Of a DNA stretch of 64,000 nucleotides, positions 7,616 through 17,115 are shown one piece after another. The translations under genes were made by a program, and so were the position numbers. Positions within the stretch are counted from its first letter, which is position 1; each line of letters begins with the position of its first letter. Where the stretch lies: the NCBI GenBank assembly GCA_963768025.1, contig CAVYGM010000010.1, positions 310,001 to 374,000 of the forward strand. The letters are read 5' to 3'. Source of the stretch: CAVYGM01 sp963768025 (GTDB lineage: Bacteria; Bacteroidota; Bacteroidia; Cytophagales; Spirosomataceae). The notes under the pieces are model-generated. The model did not search any database and was not told the origin of the DNA. It worked only from the letters and a program-made list of their open reading frames with translations.

Positions 7616-9313
7616 TTATCCTTTGTTTTTGCCACGACCAATGGTAATTTGTTTGATAGAGACAAAAAGGCTGTGCCAGATCAGGTTAAAAAACGATTCA
7701 TCGTCCTCGCGCAGGATCACTGCCTCGCCCACCCGGGCGGGGCGGTTGCCCCGGGGATTGTTTTCATTCAATACTATATTGTTGACCACCTGCGACAGGA
7801 ACCAGCGCCGTTTTAGATTTCCGGTTTCGTTATCTACTTTCAGTACGTCCACTTTCAGGTCGTCATAGTGCAGTTTGGTGGTGATAGCAGCCTGCGTATT
7901 GGTGGCTCTAATGTCAAAATCCAGCATAGATACTTTACCGGAAGTCACGGAAGCCTTGGCCAAGGCTTCCGTGACTTGGTTTAAGCGGGGCATTTCGAAG
8001 TTTGTCATGGTACCTCCACAGCGGAAGGCACCATTGTTCGCAGCCAAGTCAAAATCAAAATACGCCTTCAACGACCCCTGGTTCATAAACCGCGTCGTTA
8101 CATCCACCCGACAGCTCCCATTTTTTTTAATCCATACGGAATCGTTCGTCAGATTGGAAATTTTACCTTGGGTACCATCAAAAAAAACGGCACCACTTTG
8201 GTTGGTCTTCTCATTCATTTCGCCATACTTCACGCGGGTGCTTTTGAGATGAACGGTATTGAATCCGATCTTGAATTTGGATTTCAATAGCAATTGATGA
8301 GGGTACTTGCCCATCTTGTCTTTTGTGATAACACGGTACCGCTTATCTTTAAAAATGTCCATCAACCCAGCATCAATATAGAGGTTCTGTGCAAATAGCT
8401 GGCGATCTACCAGGAAACGCTTGGTGTCTACGTCGGTTGCTTTGATGTTATTAAATTCTAAATCCAGCCGGTCGGCAGCCCATCCTAGTTTTTTACTAAA
8501 TTCCAACTTAGATAACAGAGGCTGGTAGTGTACGTTCTTGACTTGCAAGGTGCTATCCCGCGTTGAAAATTGTAGTTCGGCCATTTTGAACACATACAGG
8601 GCATTACCAGAAGGTAGTTCCAGTCCCTCTGCTTTCAAGGTGATGTTTTGAGAATACAGGATTCGACTGGAATCTTGGGCCGAATTCTCGTCCAGTAAGA
8701 AGCCCGAAACATCCAGATATAGCTTTTTTAGATAGCTTTTTTGCGGCGTTTGTAAGGTGTCGCTGTTGTTCACAAACGTAAAATCCACATTATTCAAACT
8801 GATTTTATCAATTTGAATAGACTTCAATACTTTATTGATCAGCTCATAGGGCGATTTGGTAGGGCGGTTTTTGTTGTAGGGCATTGGGTCGTGCAAGATA
8901 TGCGCCACCGGCCGGTCGATCAGAATGGAGTTGATAGAAAGAGATTTCGAGAAAAGGAGACGGAGCAAGGAAACACCGGATAAACGAACCTTCTGGGCTT
9001 GTAAATCAAACTGATTGTTGGGGGCATTTTTCGTTTTAACCAAGCGCTGGTAAACAGTGCTATCCGGAATAAGCTTGACTTCCTGTACTTCAGCATTACC
9101 CAGGGGAATATTAAGAATAATATTTTTGTAGCTAATGCGGTACAAACTGTCCGAGGCATTGATCACCGATCGTTTAAGAGCAGTGTCCAACTCATTTTTA
9201 AAATACCTGGGCAAAAACCAGGACGCCAGCAGTGCCAGCATGAAGAGGCCGACTCCAAGGCCCAAAGTCCAGAGAATCCATTTTTTGTAGGGTATTGAGC
9301 TAGAGGTTGGCAT
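7616..9313 (-). CDS. AsmA-like inner-membrane-anchored envelope protein
   Basis: The 565-residue protein has one N-terminal transmembrane helix (residues about 11-33) and a long periplasmic region rich in beta strands. Blocks such as SKSLSINSILIDRPVAHI resemble AsmA/DUF748-type repeats, whose known members form elongated lipid-transport or outer-membrane-assembly proteins. The similarity is of pattern, so the family call is moderate. It is convergent with the barrel gene (3-base gap). Confidence 0.6.
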   Translation of the reverse strand: MPTSSSIPYKKWILWTLGLGVGLFMLALLASWFLPRYFKNELDTALKRSVINASDSLYRISYKNIILNIPLGNAEVQEVKLIPDSTVYQRLVKTKNAPNNQFDLQAQKVRLSGVSLLRLLFSKSLSINSILIDRPVAHILHDPMPYNKNRPTKSPYELINKVLKSIQIDKISLNNVDFTFVNNSDTLQTPQKSYLKKLYLDVSGFLLDENSAQDSSRILYSQNITLKAEGLELPSGNALYVFKMAELQFSTRDSTLQVKNVHYQPLLSKLEFSKKLGWAADRLDLEFNNIKATDVDTKRFLVDRQLFAQNLYIDAGLMDIFKDKRYRVITKDKMGKYPHQLLLKSKFKIGFNTVHLKSTRVKYGEMNEKTNQSGAVFFDGTQGKISNLTNDSVWIKKNGSCRVDVTTRFMNQGSLKAYFDFDLAANNGAFRCGGTMTNFEMPRLNQVTEALAKASVTSGKVSMLDFDIRATNTQAAITTKLHYDDLKVDVLKVDNETGNLKRRWFLSQVVNNIVLNENNPRGNRPARVGEAVILREDDESFFNLIWHSLFVSIKQITIGRGKNKG

Positions 9314-9383
9314 TGTGGGCTATAAAAAATGACGTCGCAGGGTATACGCCCAAAAAATCTGTGCCAAAGGCCAGATTGTGCTT

Positions 9384-10320
9384 TTAATTTTCTCTCACAA
9401 ACCCCACCACCGCCTCCACCAGCCCTTCCGTAAGCGACAAATCCGGCTGACCATACGTGGCCAGATTGCCAGCCCGATCAGCTGGAGCATCTTTCAGAAT
9501 ATGATTCATGTTTTCGAAAATGAACCACTCCGCCTTAGGGTGGGCTTCCCGGAGCCGTTCGGCTTCGCTTGGGGCGACCTGTATATCGTGTCTACCTTGA
9601 ATGATGGCTACGGGTATGTTCAGTTTCTTGATTTCCTCGGCCGGGTCATAACGCATCCAGGAGATGATGTAAGGCTGTACACTTGGACGAAAAAGACTGT
9701 ACAATAATGGGTTGGGTTTGTTGACAAGCAGGCCATTCCGCAGAGAGTCCATACTTTTGTAGGCCTCAGTTCGCATAGGCTCCGGTAAGGTTCCTAGTTG
9801 GGTTTTTAGTACTTCATGGATGTTACTGCCAGCGCCGGCTATGGAAATAAAACGGTCGGCTTTGGCCAGTCGGGCCGCCACCATACCGATCAGGGCGCCT
9901 TCGCTATGGCCTGCTACCGTGATTTTTCCGAAACGTCCGGTTTTGCGCAGGCTATCTACCCAGGCCCCGGCATCCTGTATGTAGGTATCAAAGCGAAGAT
10001 CTTCCTCCCGGCGTGGCGGCGGCCATACTCCCGGCTACTCCCCTTTTGTCGTAGCGCAGCATGGCTACGCCGTTGGCTGCCAGTGCTTCGGCCAGTTTTT
10101 TATAAGCATCGGTTTTAAATCCCGGCCCGTTGCAGTTGCGGTCGGTGGGTCCCGAACCGGCAATCAGCAGAACCAGGGGTATATTCTTGTCCATAGCGGA
10201 GGGACTAGTTAGGGTACCCTGAATGGTTCCGGTTGGCGTCTTGAGGGCAAAGTCTTCCGAGACGACCGTTTGAGAAAAAACCGTCAGAGGCAAAACGAGA
10301 AGAATCAGACATTTTATCAT
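9384..10320 (-). pseudogene. Alpha/beta hydrolase, secreted, broken by one frameshift
   Basis: Two frames together give one complete hydrolase. The N-terminal part (from ATG at 10320) has a signal peptide, the oxyanion LIAGSGPTDRN motif and MLRYDKRGV. The second part, one frame over, has EEDLRFDTYIQDAGAWV, the nucleophile elbow GHSEG, the acid region GRHDIQVAP and a final NMNHILK histidine. Removing one base from the three-base C run at 10007-10009 (G run in the gene) restores the frame. Typical members are secreted serine hydrolases of about 310 residues. It could be a sequencing error rather than a dead gene. Confidence 0.8.
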
Positions 10321-10558
10321 AGTACTCTTCAATTTACTTAACTTTGATAACCACAAGGTACGGAAAGAGAATATAAACAGGAAACAAAAAACAGCTCTGT
10401 AAGCTGACGGAACACCCAAATAAGGCCTTGTGCAATTATCTCAATCCTCTTTCCAACCTTTTCACTACCAAGAGCATCATACAGATAGCTAGGAAGAGAA
10501 AAGCGTGTATTTAGCATTAGAACCCAACGTCAAGCCTACGAAGCACCCCTACCTTCGG

Positions 10559-11128
10559 ATGATCGAGAATGAACAGGACCTGGTAAACGGCTGCCGCAAA
10601 CGAGAACGGTCTGCCCAGAAGCGCTTGTACGACGCTTTTGCCGGGAAGATGTTTGCCCTGTGCCTGCGCTACGTGAAAAACCGCGCCGATGCCGAGGATG
10701 TCTTGCAGGATGCTTTTGTGAAAATATACGAGAATATCGACTCCTACCGGGGCGATTCACCGCTCCAATACTGGATCAAGTCTATAGTGGTGAATACCGC
10801 CCTCAAACACATCCGCAAGCAGAAGCACCTCATGGAGCTGGACGATGTACATACCTACGACAACCACGTGGCCGACTCGGAGTTTACGCTATCGGGCTTC
10901 CAGATGCAGCAACTACTGGGTTTTATCCAGGAGTTGCCGATAGGCTGCCAGACGGTCTTTAACTTATATGCCATTGAAGGCTATCAACATAATGAGATTG
11001 CCGAACTAATGGGCATCTCGGAAGGAACGTCGAAGTCGCAGTACTCGCGGGCCCGGACGTTGCTACAACAGAAATTGAACAAAGAACAACGGTTCGACAA
11101 TGAATCAGTCAGAAAAACACAAATTTGA
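10559..11128 (+). CDS. ECF-type RNA polymerase sigma factor
   Basis: The protein shows sigma region 2 (AQKRLYDAFAGKMFALCLRYVKNRADAEDVLQDAFVKI, written here as a span of about residues 20-57) and region 4 (GYQHNEIAELMGISEGTSKSQYSRAR), the two DNA- and core-binding parts of ECF sigma factors. I chose the ATG at 10559. A GTG at 10505 in the same frame would add 18 residues with no recognisable content. Its end overlaps the next gene by 29 bases. The partner begins with an acidic cytoplasmic segment and a membrane helix, as anti-sigma-linked proteins do, so the pair is probably a signalling unit. Confidence 0.88.
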   Translation: MIENEQDLVNGCRKRERSAQKRLYDAFAGKMFALCLRYVKNRADAEDVLQDAFVKIYENIDSYRGDSPLQYWIKSIVVNTALKHIRKQKHLMELDDVHTYDNHVADSEFTLSGFQMQQLLGFIQELPIGCQTVFNLYAIEGYQHNEIAELMGISEGTSKSQYSRARTLLQQKLNKEQRFDNESVRKTQI

Positions 11129-12612
11129 GGAAGAGTGGGCTCGGATGTTCGAGTCCGCCTCCGAAACTCCTCCCCCTTCAACCTGGGATGCGATTGAAAA
11201 GCGCCTGGACGGAGACAATACGCCTGCCATACTTCCGTTGGTGTGGTGGAAAAATCCGCGAATGGCCTATGCGGCCGCCGCAGCGGTAGCATTGCTTTTG
11301 GTAAGCTGGCCCATTCTGCAACTGACTAGGGAGCGCAATGAAAACGCTCCGCACGTAGCTACGCGGAGCATGAAAGCCGATAGTCCGGAGGGAATGTCCG
11401 GGCCAGAAGCAAGCGAATCAGCTGCATCTACCCGTGAATCGCTGGCCCTGGCAGAAGGAAAAGACGCTACGCCAGAACAAAAAACGGATGCTACTCGTAG
11501 GCCAGTTCAGGGAAGTATCCCTTCATTCGAGTCCAGGAGAGCCGCAACTTTCAGCAGCAACAGGTACGAAAAAAGAACCCGCGAGCAAGCAGGAATTTCC
11601 TGCGGCTATTCCAGGGAAAAACACTTTCACTCCGACGGAACCGACAGCCCTTGTGCCTACTGAGAAAAGTGTAGTTGGAGAGTTGGATGGTAGGAATGAA
11701 CCTACAACTTCTCCCCCAAGTGGATTTGCTCCTGTTTTGAGCGAGACTATTGCGTTTCTTTCGCCGATGGGGGTATCGCTGGTAGATGTACACGTGCAGA
11801 AGCGCTATGTATTCTACAAATATGAGTCCCCCGAACTGGATATAACCCCCGCGAGCAGCAACAAGGAATACTGGGCGGGCGTGGGTATAATGCCGGCCTC
11901 CTTCAATCCCGGGGTAAGCGTTACTGCGCCCCCGGCGGCTTTTTCCCAAGCCAGGGCGAGTCGCCAGTCGATGGCCAATTCCAGCAAGGCGGGGCTTTCG
12001 TACGCGGTACAGATGCAGACCGGTATGAAACTATCGAAACACTGGGTGCTTGAAACGGGCCTCAGCTACCTGCAGGGCAATTCAACCTTTGTGAGTGATG
12101 GGTACGTGCTGGATGCCAGCACTAACCAAAGCGCCAATGTACTGGAAGGTGCCCTACTTGCCAATTCATCTGCGAATAAGGACTATGCATTCAGCCCCAG
12201 CTTTTCGCAGGATATGAATACAGCCGCGATTTACATTGATCTGGATCAAAAAACCAACAATGATTACCGGTTCATGCAGGTACCGGTGCAGGCGGGCTAT
12301 GTGATTAATCCCGCCGGAAAGGTGAGCTATACCCTACTGGGTGGAACGGTCGCGAATGTATTTTTGCGAAATGAGATCGAATCCGGCTCCGGAAACAGCT
12401 TTGTCAATACCGCCGACGATGGCCTGTACCGCTCGCTTAGCTGGTCGGCGGCTACGGGCGTGCGGCTCAACTATCGCCTGTCGGATCACTGGAGTGCCAA
12501 CCTGACGGGCTCCTACCAGAAATCCCTCACGTCCGGTTTGCGCTCCGGAAGTAGTCTGGAATCCCGCCCGCAGCTGTATGGTGTGGCCTGGGGGGTTCGG
12601 TATGTTTTTTAG
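11100..12612 (+). pseudogene. Membrane protein with C-terminal outer-membrane-type barrel, frameshifted
   Basis: Two overlapping frames describe one protein of about 500 residues. The first gives an acidic cytoplasmic N-terminus (HKFEEEWARMFESASETPP), a transmembrane helix (about residues 55-75) and a Ser/Thr/Glu-rich linker. The second continues the linker and gives a beta-barrel-like domain ending in VAWGVRYVF. The switch lies in the linker, and removing one base from GGG at 11510-11512 joins them sensibly. Such fusions follow ECF sigma genes in Cytophagales. It may act as a sigma regulator, but that is inferred from position. Confidence 0.72.
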
Positions 12613-12668
12613 AAAAAATACGAATTGATTCCAACGTTTTTCCAGGAAGTTGAATCTATATACATACC

Positions 12669-12691
12669 AAAGGCACAGAATTGGTGCCTTT
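12669..12691 (+). terminator. Weak hairpin after the sigma/barrel operon
   Basis: AAAGGCAC and GTGCCTTT form an 8-bp stem with a short loop, followed by TAGATTTG. It lies between the barrel stop and the serpin start. The T tract is poor, so termination is uncertain. Confidence 0.5.
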
Positions 12692-12725
12692 AGATTTGAT
12701 GTAGTATTCCAAAAATTTATTAGCC

Positions 12726-13934
12726 ATGAAAAAAGTATTTGTCTTTGTCGGAGCGGCTGCTTTTAGCCTTTTTCTGTGGAGATGCACCAACGAGGGAGCT
12801 ACTCCCGAAGGAATTCCCGTGGAGGTATCCCCCCAGATTGCCGCTCGGACGACCGATTTCGCCTTCAATTTTTTCAGTAAAGTACAGGCAAATCAACCCA
12901 CCAGTGAGAATGTGTTTGTATCACCCCTTAGCGTGCACATGGCTCTGGGGATGCTTCTGAACGGTGCCGAAGGTGAAACCGCCGAGCAAATCAACCAAGC
13001 TCTGAAAACCGAAGGGGTATCGCAGGCCGACCTCAATCAGGCTTATCAGTCTCTACTCAACGGGCTTCCCAAAGCGGATCCCAAGGTGCAACTCGGGTTG
13101 GCCAATTCGGTCTGGTACAGGAATACTTTTCAGGTGCAGACTAGTTTCCTGGACGTCCTCCGGCAGTCGTTTGATGCCAAAGTAGAGGGCCTGGATTTTA
13201 CCAGTCCTGCTTCTAAGGATAAAATCAATACCTGGGCGAGCGACCAAACCAACGGCAAAATAAAGAAAGTGATTGACCAGATTCAGCCCCAGGATGTCCT
13301 TTTTCTGCTAAATGCCCTGTATTTCAAAGGCGATTGGAAGTATCAGTTTGACGCCGAAAAAACTTCGGATGCTCCGTTTTACCTGGCCAATGGGCAAACC
13401 AAAACGGTGAAGATGATGCGGATCAAGGAGAAATTCAAGGCCGCAATCAAGGACAACTACGCCGCCGTACAACTTCCCTATGCCAGTGGCCAGTACAACC
13501 TGACGCTGCTGATCCCGAAACAGGAAGTAGGGGTAAATGAGGTGATCCAGGGGCTTACTGCTGCCAAATGGAATGAACTCCAAACATCACTCAGCGAATC
13601 CGAAGTGTCGGTAGGTCTTCCCCGCTTTACGCTGGACTACGAAATAAAGCTCAATGATATTTTAAAAGCCATGGGCATGACTCGCGCCTTCACCGACAAC
13701 GCCCAACTTGGCAAAATAAACCCGAACGAACCCCTGTACGTCAGTTTTGTAAAGCAGAACACCTACCTGGGCATAGATGAAAAGGGTACCGAAGCTGCCG
13801 CCGTTACTACCGTGGGAGTGGGTGTCACCTCGGCTGGCCCCGATCCCTACATCTGTGACCATCCCTTTGTGCTGGTAATCAGTGAAAAAACATCCAACAC
13901 CGTCCTGTTCATGGGACGCATCATGAACCCCTAG
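12726..13934 (+). CDS. Serpin (serine/cysteine protease inhibitor) lipoprotein
   Basis: The 402-residue protein is a full-length serpin with a hydrophobic leader ending at Cys20, an atypical lipobox (LWRC), so it is probably an outer-membrane lipoprotein. Family blocks include NVFVSPLSVHMALGMLLNGA, LLNALYFKGDWKYQF, LPRFTLDYEIKLNDILKAMG and the hinge GTEAAAVTT. The reactive loop aligns with a Thr-Ser bond as P1-P1' (V-G-V-T before the cut), suggesting an elastase-, subtilisin- or papain-like target. The exact P1 is uncertain because the loop is about one residue longer than in alpha-1-antitrypsin. It may protect the cell surface from foreign or its own proteases. Confidence 0.92.
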   Translation: MKKVFVFVGAAAFSLFLWRCTNEGATPEGIPVEVSPQIAARTTDFAFNFFSKVQANQPTSENVFVSPLSVHMALGMLLNGAEGETAEQINQALKTEGVSQADLNQAYQSLLNGLPKADPKVQLGLANSVWYRNTFQVQTSFLDVLRQSFDAKVEGLDFTSPASKDKINTWASDQTNGKIKKVIDQIQPQDVLFLLNALYFKGDWKYQFDAEKTSDAPFYLANGQTKTVKMMRIKEKFKAAIKDNYAAVQLPYASGQYNLTLLIPKQEVGVNEVIQGLTAAKWNELQTSLSESEVSVGLPRFTLDYEIKLNDILKAMGMTRAFTDNAQLGKINPNEPLYVSFVKQNTYLGIDEKGTEAAAVTTVGVGVTSAGPDPYICDHPFVLVISEKTSNTVLFMGRIMNP

Positions 13935-13954
13935 AAATCCAATTTTGAATGATA

Positions 13955-14002
13955 TGAATGAGTGAATAAAAATATTCTATCATTCTATCATTCACTCATT
14001 CA
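13955..14002 (+). repeat. Octamer repeat with inverted arms (ATTCTATC family)
   Basis: Tandem octamers ATTCTATC, ATTCTATC, ATTCACTC and a partial fourth run from 13974 to 14002. The upstream TGAATGAGTGAA (13955-13966) is the exact reverse complement of 13991-14002, so the element can form a hairpin. Related clusters lie at 23316-23351 and 48741-48858. Confidence 0.8.
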
Positions 14003-14018
14003 CAATTATCTCCTATCC

Positions 14019-14462
14019 ATGAAAAACAAGAAAAAAATGCTGGGCATGGGCCTGGCGTGGGCTCTTATGCTCGTAGGCGGCGCTTTTTTGAGCAGCTGCG
14101 AAAAAACAGAAAGTATCAACGGAGTAGACACCGAGGTAGTTGGTACCTGGAAACTCGATGCCATTACGTATGGTCTCTCGCAGGTACGGGTACAGGGCGA
14201 TAAGCTACCCTACACCGAAACGCTGAAGTTCGAGGCCAACGGCGACTATACGATCATGCGCGATAGCAAAGATGTCGAAACCGGTAAGATGTACACCGGT
14301 AAAAACAACACCGGACTGGCCTACAAGAAGGCTATTTATTACAAAAAAGACACAACCTATCAGGCCTATGAACTGACGGAGGGGCGCTTGTTCCTTTACC
14401 AGCGGGCCGATCAGGGAGCCGTGGTAGCCGATGGCTCCACGTATGAGTACAAGCGTCAGTAA
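14019..14462 (+). CDS. Lipocalin-like lipoprotein
   Basis: The 147-residue product starts at the ATG at 14019, giving a signal peptide and lipobox (FLSSC, Cys27). The longer frame from 13962 would read through the octamer repeat. The body has a single small beta-rich domain beginning VVGTWKLDAITYG and containing LKFEANGDYTIMRDS, the pattern of lipocalin-like domains common in Bacteroidota lipoproteins. Ligand and role unknown. Confidence 0.75.
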   Translation: MKNKKKMLGMGLAWALMLVGGAFLSSCEKTESINGVDTEVVGTWKLDAITYGLSQVRVQGDKLPYTETLKFEANGDYTIMRDSKDVETGKMYTGKNNTGLAYKKAIYYKKDTTYQAYELTEGRLFLYQRADQGAVVADGSTYEYKRQ

Positions 14463-14487
14463 AGTACTGACGTTTTCGGGGTGCGTT

Positions 14488-14520
14488 ATCGTTCGGGAGC
14501 TTTGCTTCCGAACGATTTTG
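14488..14520 (+). terminator. Rho-independent terminator
   Basis: ATCGTTCGGGAGC and GCTTCCGAACGAT pair around a TTT loop, followed by TTTG. It lies 26 bases after the lipocalin-like gene and ends its transcript. Confidence 0.8.
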
Positions 14521-14608
14521 TTAGGTACCTTTCCAACCCTTTGGTACTAGAAGGGGTCATGTGAATAAAAGCCAGAAAAGCCATTGTTTTGCCTAATCCT
14601 TTACTACC

Positions 14609-15907
14609 ATGAAAACATCTGTACTTTCCCTGTTCGTTACGCTGCTCGCCATGAGCCTTTGGTCGTGCAACGACAACTGCACCGAAACCCGCGTGCGCAA
14701 ACAATTTACGCCCGTCACGATTTCTTTATTGGAAATCCGTAAAGAATTAAAAGCCGAAGCACCGCGCGCGCTGGAACATCCCGGCAAAATTTATGTGCGG
14801 GATAAGTATTTATTCATAAATGAGATTAAAGAAGGCTTACACATCATTGATAACAGCAATCCTTCCAGTCCTCGTTTTGTGGCGTTTGTCAAAATCCCCG
14901 GCAACGGCGATATGGCCGTGCGCGGAAATATCCTCTACGCCGATAGCTACACGGATCTGGTGTCGCTTGATATTTCGGATCCCACCAACCCCAAAGAAAT
15001 AAACCGTGTAACGGAGGTATTCAAAACCGGGCAGTTTGACGGCGGCTGGTGGACATACAATCCGTCTATCCGGGCCATCAACGGGCAGGACGTAACTTAC
15101 GTAACCGAAACTTTCGAAACCAACTGCGAGGATAACCCCGTGGTGCCGGGCGGCTGGTGGTGGGGTGGAGTGGCCGTCCGGGCCATGGATATGGCATTCA
15201 GCAGCGCCGAGCTTTCATCGCCGGGCGGCGGTGGGGATGGCACTGGGGGTTCTATGGCGCGGTTTGCGCTGTACGATCAGTACCTGTATACCGTTGGTCA
15301 GAATGAAATGTACCTTTTCGACATCTCTGCCCCTTCTAAGCCCGCCAGTTTTGCTACCATCAACCTCGGTTGGGGAATCGAAACCATTTTCCCCTACAAA
15401 GACAAGCTGTTCATCGGTTCTACAACCGGCATGCACATCTACGATAACAGCAACCCCGCCAAGCCGCAGCAACTCTCGGTGTTTCAGCACATGATGTCGT
15501 GTGATCCCGTAGTAGTACACGACGACATTGCCTATGTAACGCTACGCTCGGGTACTACCTGCCGCGCCGGACAAAACCAGCTCGATCTGGTAGACATCAG
15601 TGATCTGACCCGTCCGCAATTGATCAAGAGCTACCCTATGCAGAATCCACACGGCCTGGGCGTTGATTTTCCTACCTTGTACCTCTGCGAGGGTCAATAC
15701 GGCATGAAGGTTTTTGACGTAAAAGATCCTTTTGCGGTGGACAAAAACCTCATCACCCATTTCAAGGACATGGACGCCTATGACGTAATTCCTCTGGGTA
15801 AAAATCTGATGCTGATCGGGAAGGATGGCTTGTACCAGTATGATATCAGTAATCCGAAGCAGCTACGGCAGTTGAGCAAGATTCCGGTGGGTAAACTTCA
15901 AATTTGA
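14609..15907 (+). CDS. LVIVD-repeat lipoprotein
   Basis: The 432-residue protein has a lipoprotein signal (SLWSC, Cys20) and a series of beta-propeller-like LVIVD repeats, seen as recurring units such as LHIIDNSNPSSPRFVAFV, LVSLDISDPTNPKEIN, MYLFDISAPSKPASFA, LDLVDISDLTRPQLIK and LYQYDISNPKQLRQLS. Such proteins are surface-exposed in Bacteroidota. Function is unknown. The stop is 6 bases before the next gene, so the two are probably cotranscribed. Confidence 0.85.
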   Translation: MKTSVLSLFVTLLAMSLWSCNDNCTETRVRKQFTPVTISLLEIRKELKAEAPRALEHPGKIYVRDKYLFINEIKEGLHIIDNSNPSSPRFVAFVKIPGNGDMAVRGNILYADSYTDLVSLDISDPTNPKEINRVTEVFKTGQFDGGWWTYNPSIRAINGQDVTYVTETFETNCEDNPVVPGGWWWGGVAVRAMDMAFSSAELSSPGGGGDGTGGSMARFALYDQYLYTVGQNEMYLFDISAPSKPASFATINLGWGIETIFPYKDKLFIGSTTGMHIYDNSNPAKPQQLSVFQHMMSCDPVVVHDDIAYVTLRSGTTCRAGQNQLDLVDISDLTRPQLIKSYPMQNPHGLGVDFPTLYLCEGQYGMKVFDVKDPFAVDKNLITHFKDMDAYDVIPLGKNLMLIGKDGLYQYDISNPKQLRQLSKIPVGKLQI

Positions 15908-15913
15908 TTAGCC

Positions 15914-16504
15914 ATGAAAAAGATATTTTTTGTAGTAGCATTACTAATCGGCTCGCTACCGGTATTGGCCCAGGGTACCTTCCAGCGGCACTATATCAAT
16001 CATACGGAAGTTGGGGCGCTGTTTGGTCGCGTGCGTTTCGACGCTAATAATGGGTGGAGTACTACTCCCTCCTATCAGATACAAAACCGCGCCAATTTGA
16101 CCCTGCAAACCTTCAATGGTGTGCAGTATTCGCCCCGACTGGGCCTGGGCATCACCACTGGCATAGACTGGTACACCGCCGCTCTGATCAACCCCATCGC
16201 GCTGGGTGCCCGCTACGACCTGGCTGGGAAAAAGAATATTCGCCTGTTTGCCAGTGGCGATGCGGGCTATGGCTTTGCCTGGTTTCACAAGGGACTTGAT
16301 GGATACCACACCAAAGGAGGCCTGATGCTCAACCCTGGAATTGGCCTGCGCATGGGCAAGCCCGACGGGGCCGCCTACACGCTATCGTTTTCCTATAAGC
16401 GCCAGAATGCATCGGTAAATAAACCGCCTCTGTCCAACGAAACCACCCGTACTGAAGACCGCGAGTACAACCGCCTGGTGGTACGGATGGGCATTAGTTT
16501 TTGA
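15914..16504 (+). CDS. Outer-membrane beta-barrel protein of unknown function
   Basis: The 196-residue protein has a signal peptide (about residues 1-19, ending PVLAQ) and a small barrel: GALFGRVRFDANNG, LGLGITTGIDWYTAAL, GARYDLAGKKNIRLFASGDAGYG and a terminal RMGISF strand ending in Phe. It follows the LVIVD lipoprotein by 6 bases, so the two may cooperate at the outer membrane. No specific family assigned. Confidence 0.7.
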   Translation: MKKIFFVVALLIGSLPVLAQGTFQRHYINHTEVGALFGRVRFDANNGWSTTPSYQIQNRANLTLQTFNGVQYSPRLGLGITTGIDWYTAALINPIALGARYDLAGKKNIRLFASGDAGYGFAWFHKGLDGYHTKGGLMLNPGIGLRMGKPDGAAYTLSFSYKRQNASVNKPPLSNETTRTEDREYNRLVVRMGISF

Positions 16505-16540
16505 ATCTAATTAGCCATGAAAAATAAAGAATGTTAGTCA

Positions 16541-17011
16541 ATGAAAAAGACGTTTTTTCTGCAAGCGGCGGTGCTTATGCTGCTTGCAGTAGCCTACCAA
16601 TGTGAGAAAAAGGAAGAGGTACATCCGGACACGATTGTATGCGTAGCCAATGCTTCGTTGCAGGGTACCTGGCGGCTGCAAGCCTACCAAAATCTGAGTA
16701 CGGGCACGCTGGAACCTGATCCTGACCCTAAGGGACGGGGCGTAGTGTTGACATTTACGGAGGAGGGTGAATCAGGGAAGATAGCAGGGCACACGGTAGC
16801 CAACACCGTATTTGGGAGCTACGTGAAGGGCGATTCGTGCAACCTGGAAAAGGTAACCTTTGGCGGAACCAAGGTAGGTGAACCCACTCCGTGGAGCGCC
16901 AAAGCCTGGACGGCTATGAACGGAGCAGAAGGCTTCGGGCAGTCGGCCGGGCACTTGTTTATTTATTTCAACAATAGGGCCGAAGTAATGATTTTTGATA
17001 AACAACGATGA
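16541..17011 (+). CDS. META/lipocalin-like lipoprotein
   Basis: The 156-residue product has a hydrophobic leader with a lipobox-like AYQC (Cys21). The mature part, beginning around LQGTWRLQAYQ and ending in an MIFDKQR strand, resembles META-type or heat-shock HslJ-like domains. It follows the beta-barrel gene by 36 bases. Nothing in the sequence gives a substrate. Confidence 0.65.
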   Translation: MKKTFFLQAAVLMLLAVAYQCEKKEEVHPDTIVCVANASLQGTWRLQAYQNLSTGTLEPDPDPKGRGVVLTFTEEGESGKIAGHTVANTVFGSYVKGDSCNLEKVTFGGTKVGEPTPWSAKAWTAMNGAEGFGQSAGHLFIYFNNRAEVMIFDKQR

Positions 17012-17051
17012 CTGAGTAAACAGGCAAAATTAGAATTTTCGCCAAAACTGA

Positions 17052-17087
17052 GTCGTTCGCGTCGTTTTTGTCGTTCGCGTCGTTTTT
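17052..17087 (+). repeat. Two tandem 18-bp repeats
   Basis: The unit GTCGTTCGCGTCGTTTTT occurs twice back to back, the second copy running into extra T. It lies in the gap between the META-like gene and the DUF5686 remnant. It has no inverted symmetry, so it is not an obvious terminator. Confidence 0.75.
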
Positions 17088-17115
17088 TTCGTACTAGCTA
17101 AGAAATACTGAGCTA

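Noticed and set aside
10505..10558. GTG start for the sigma factor
   Set aside because: The added 18 residues have no sigma-like content and the ATG at 10559 is directly before the conserved region; kept only as an alternative.
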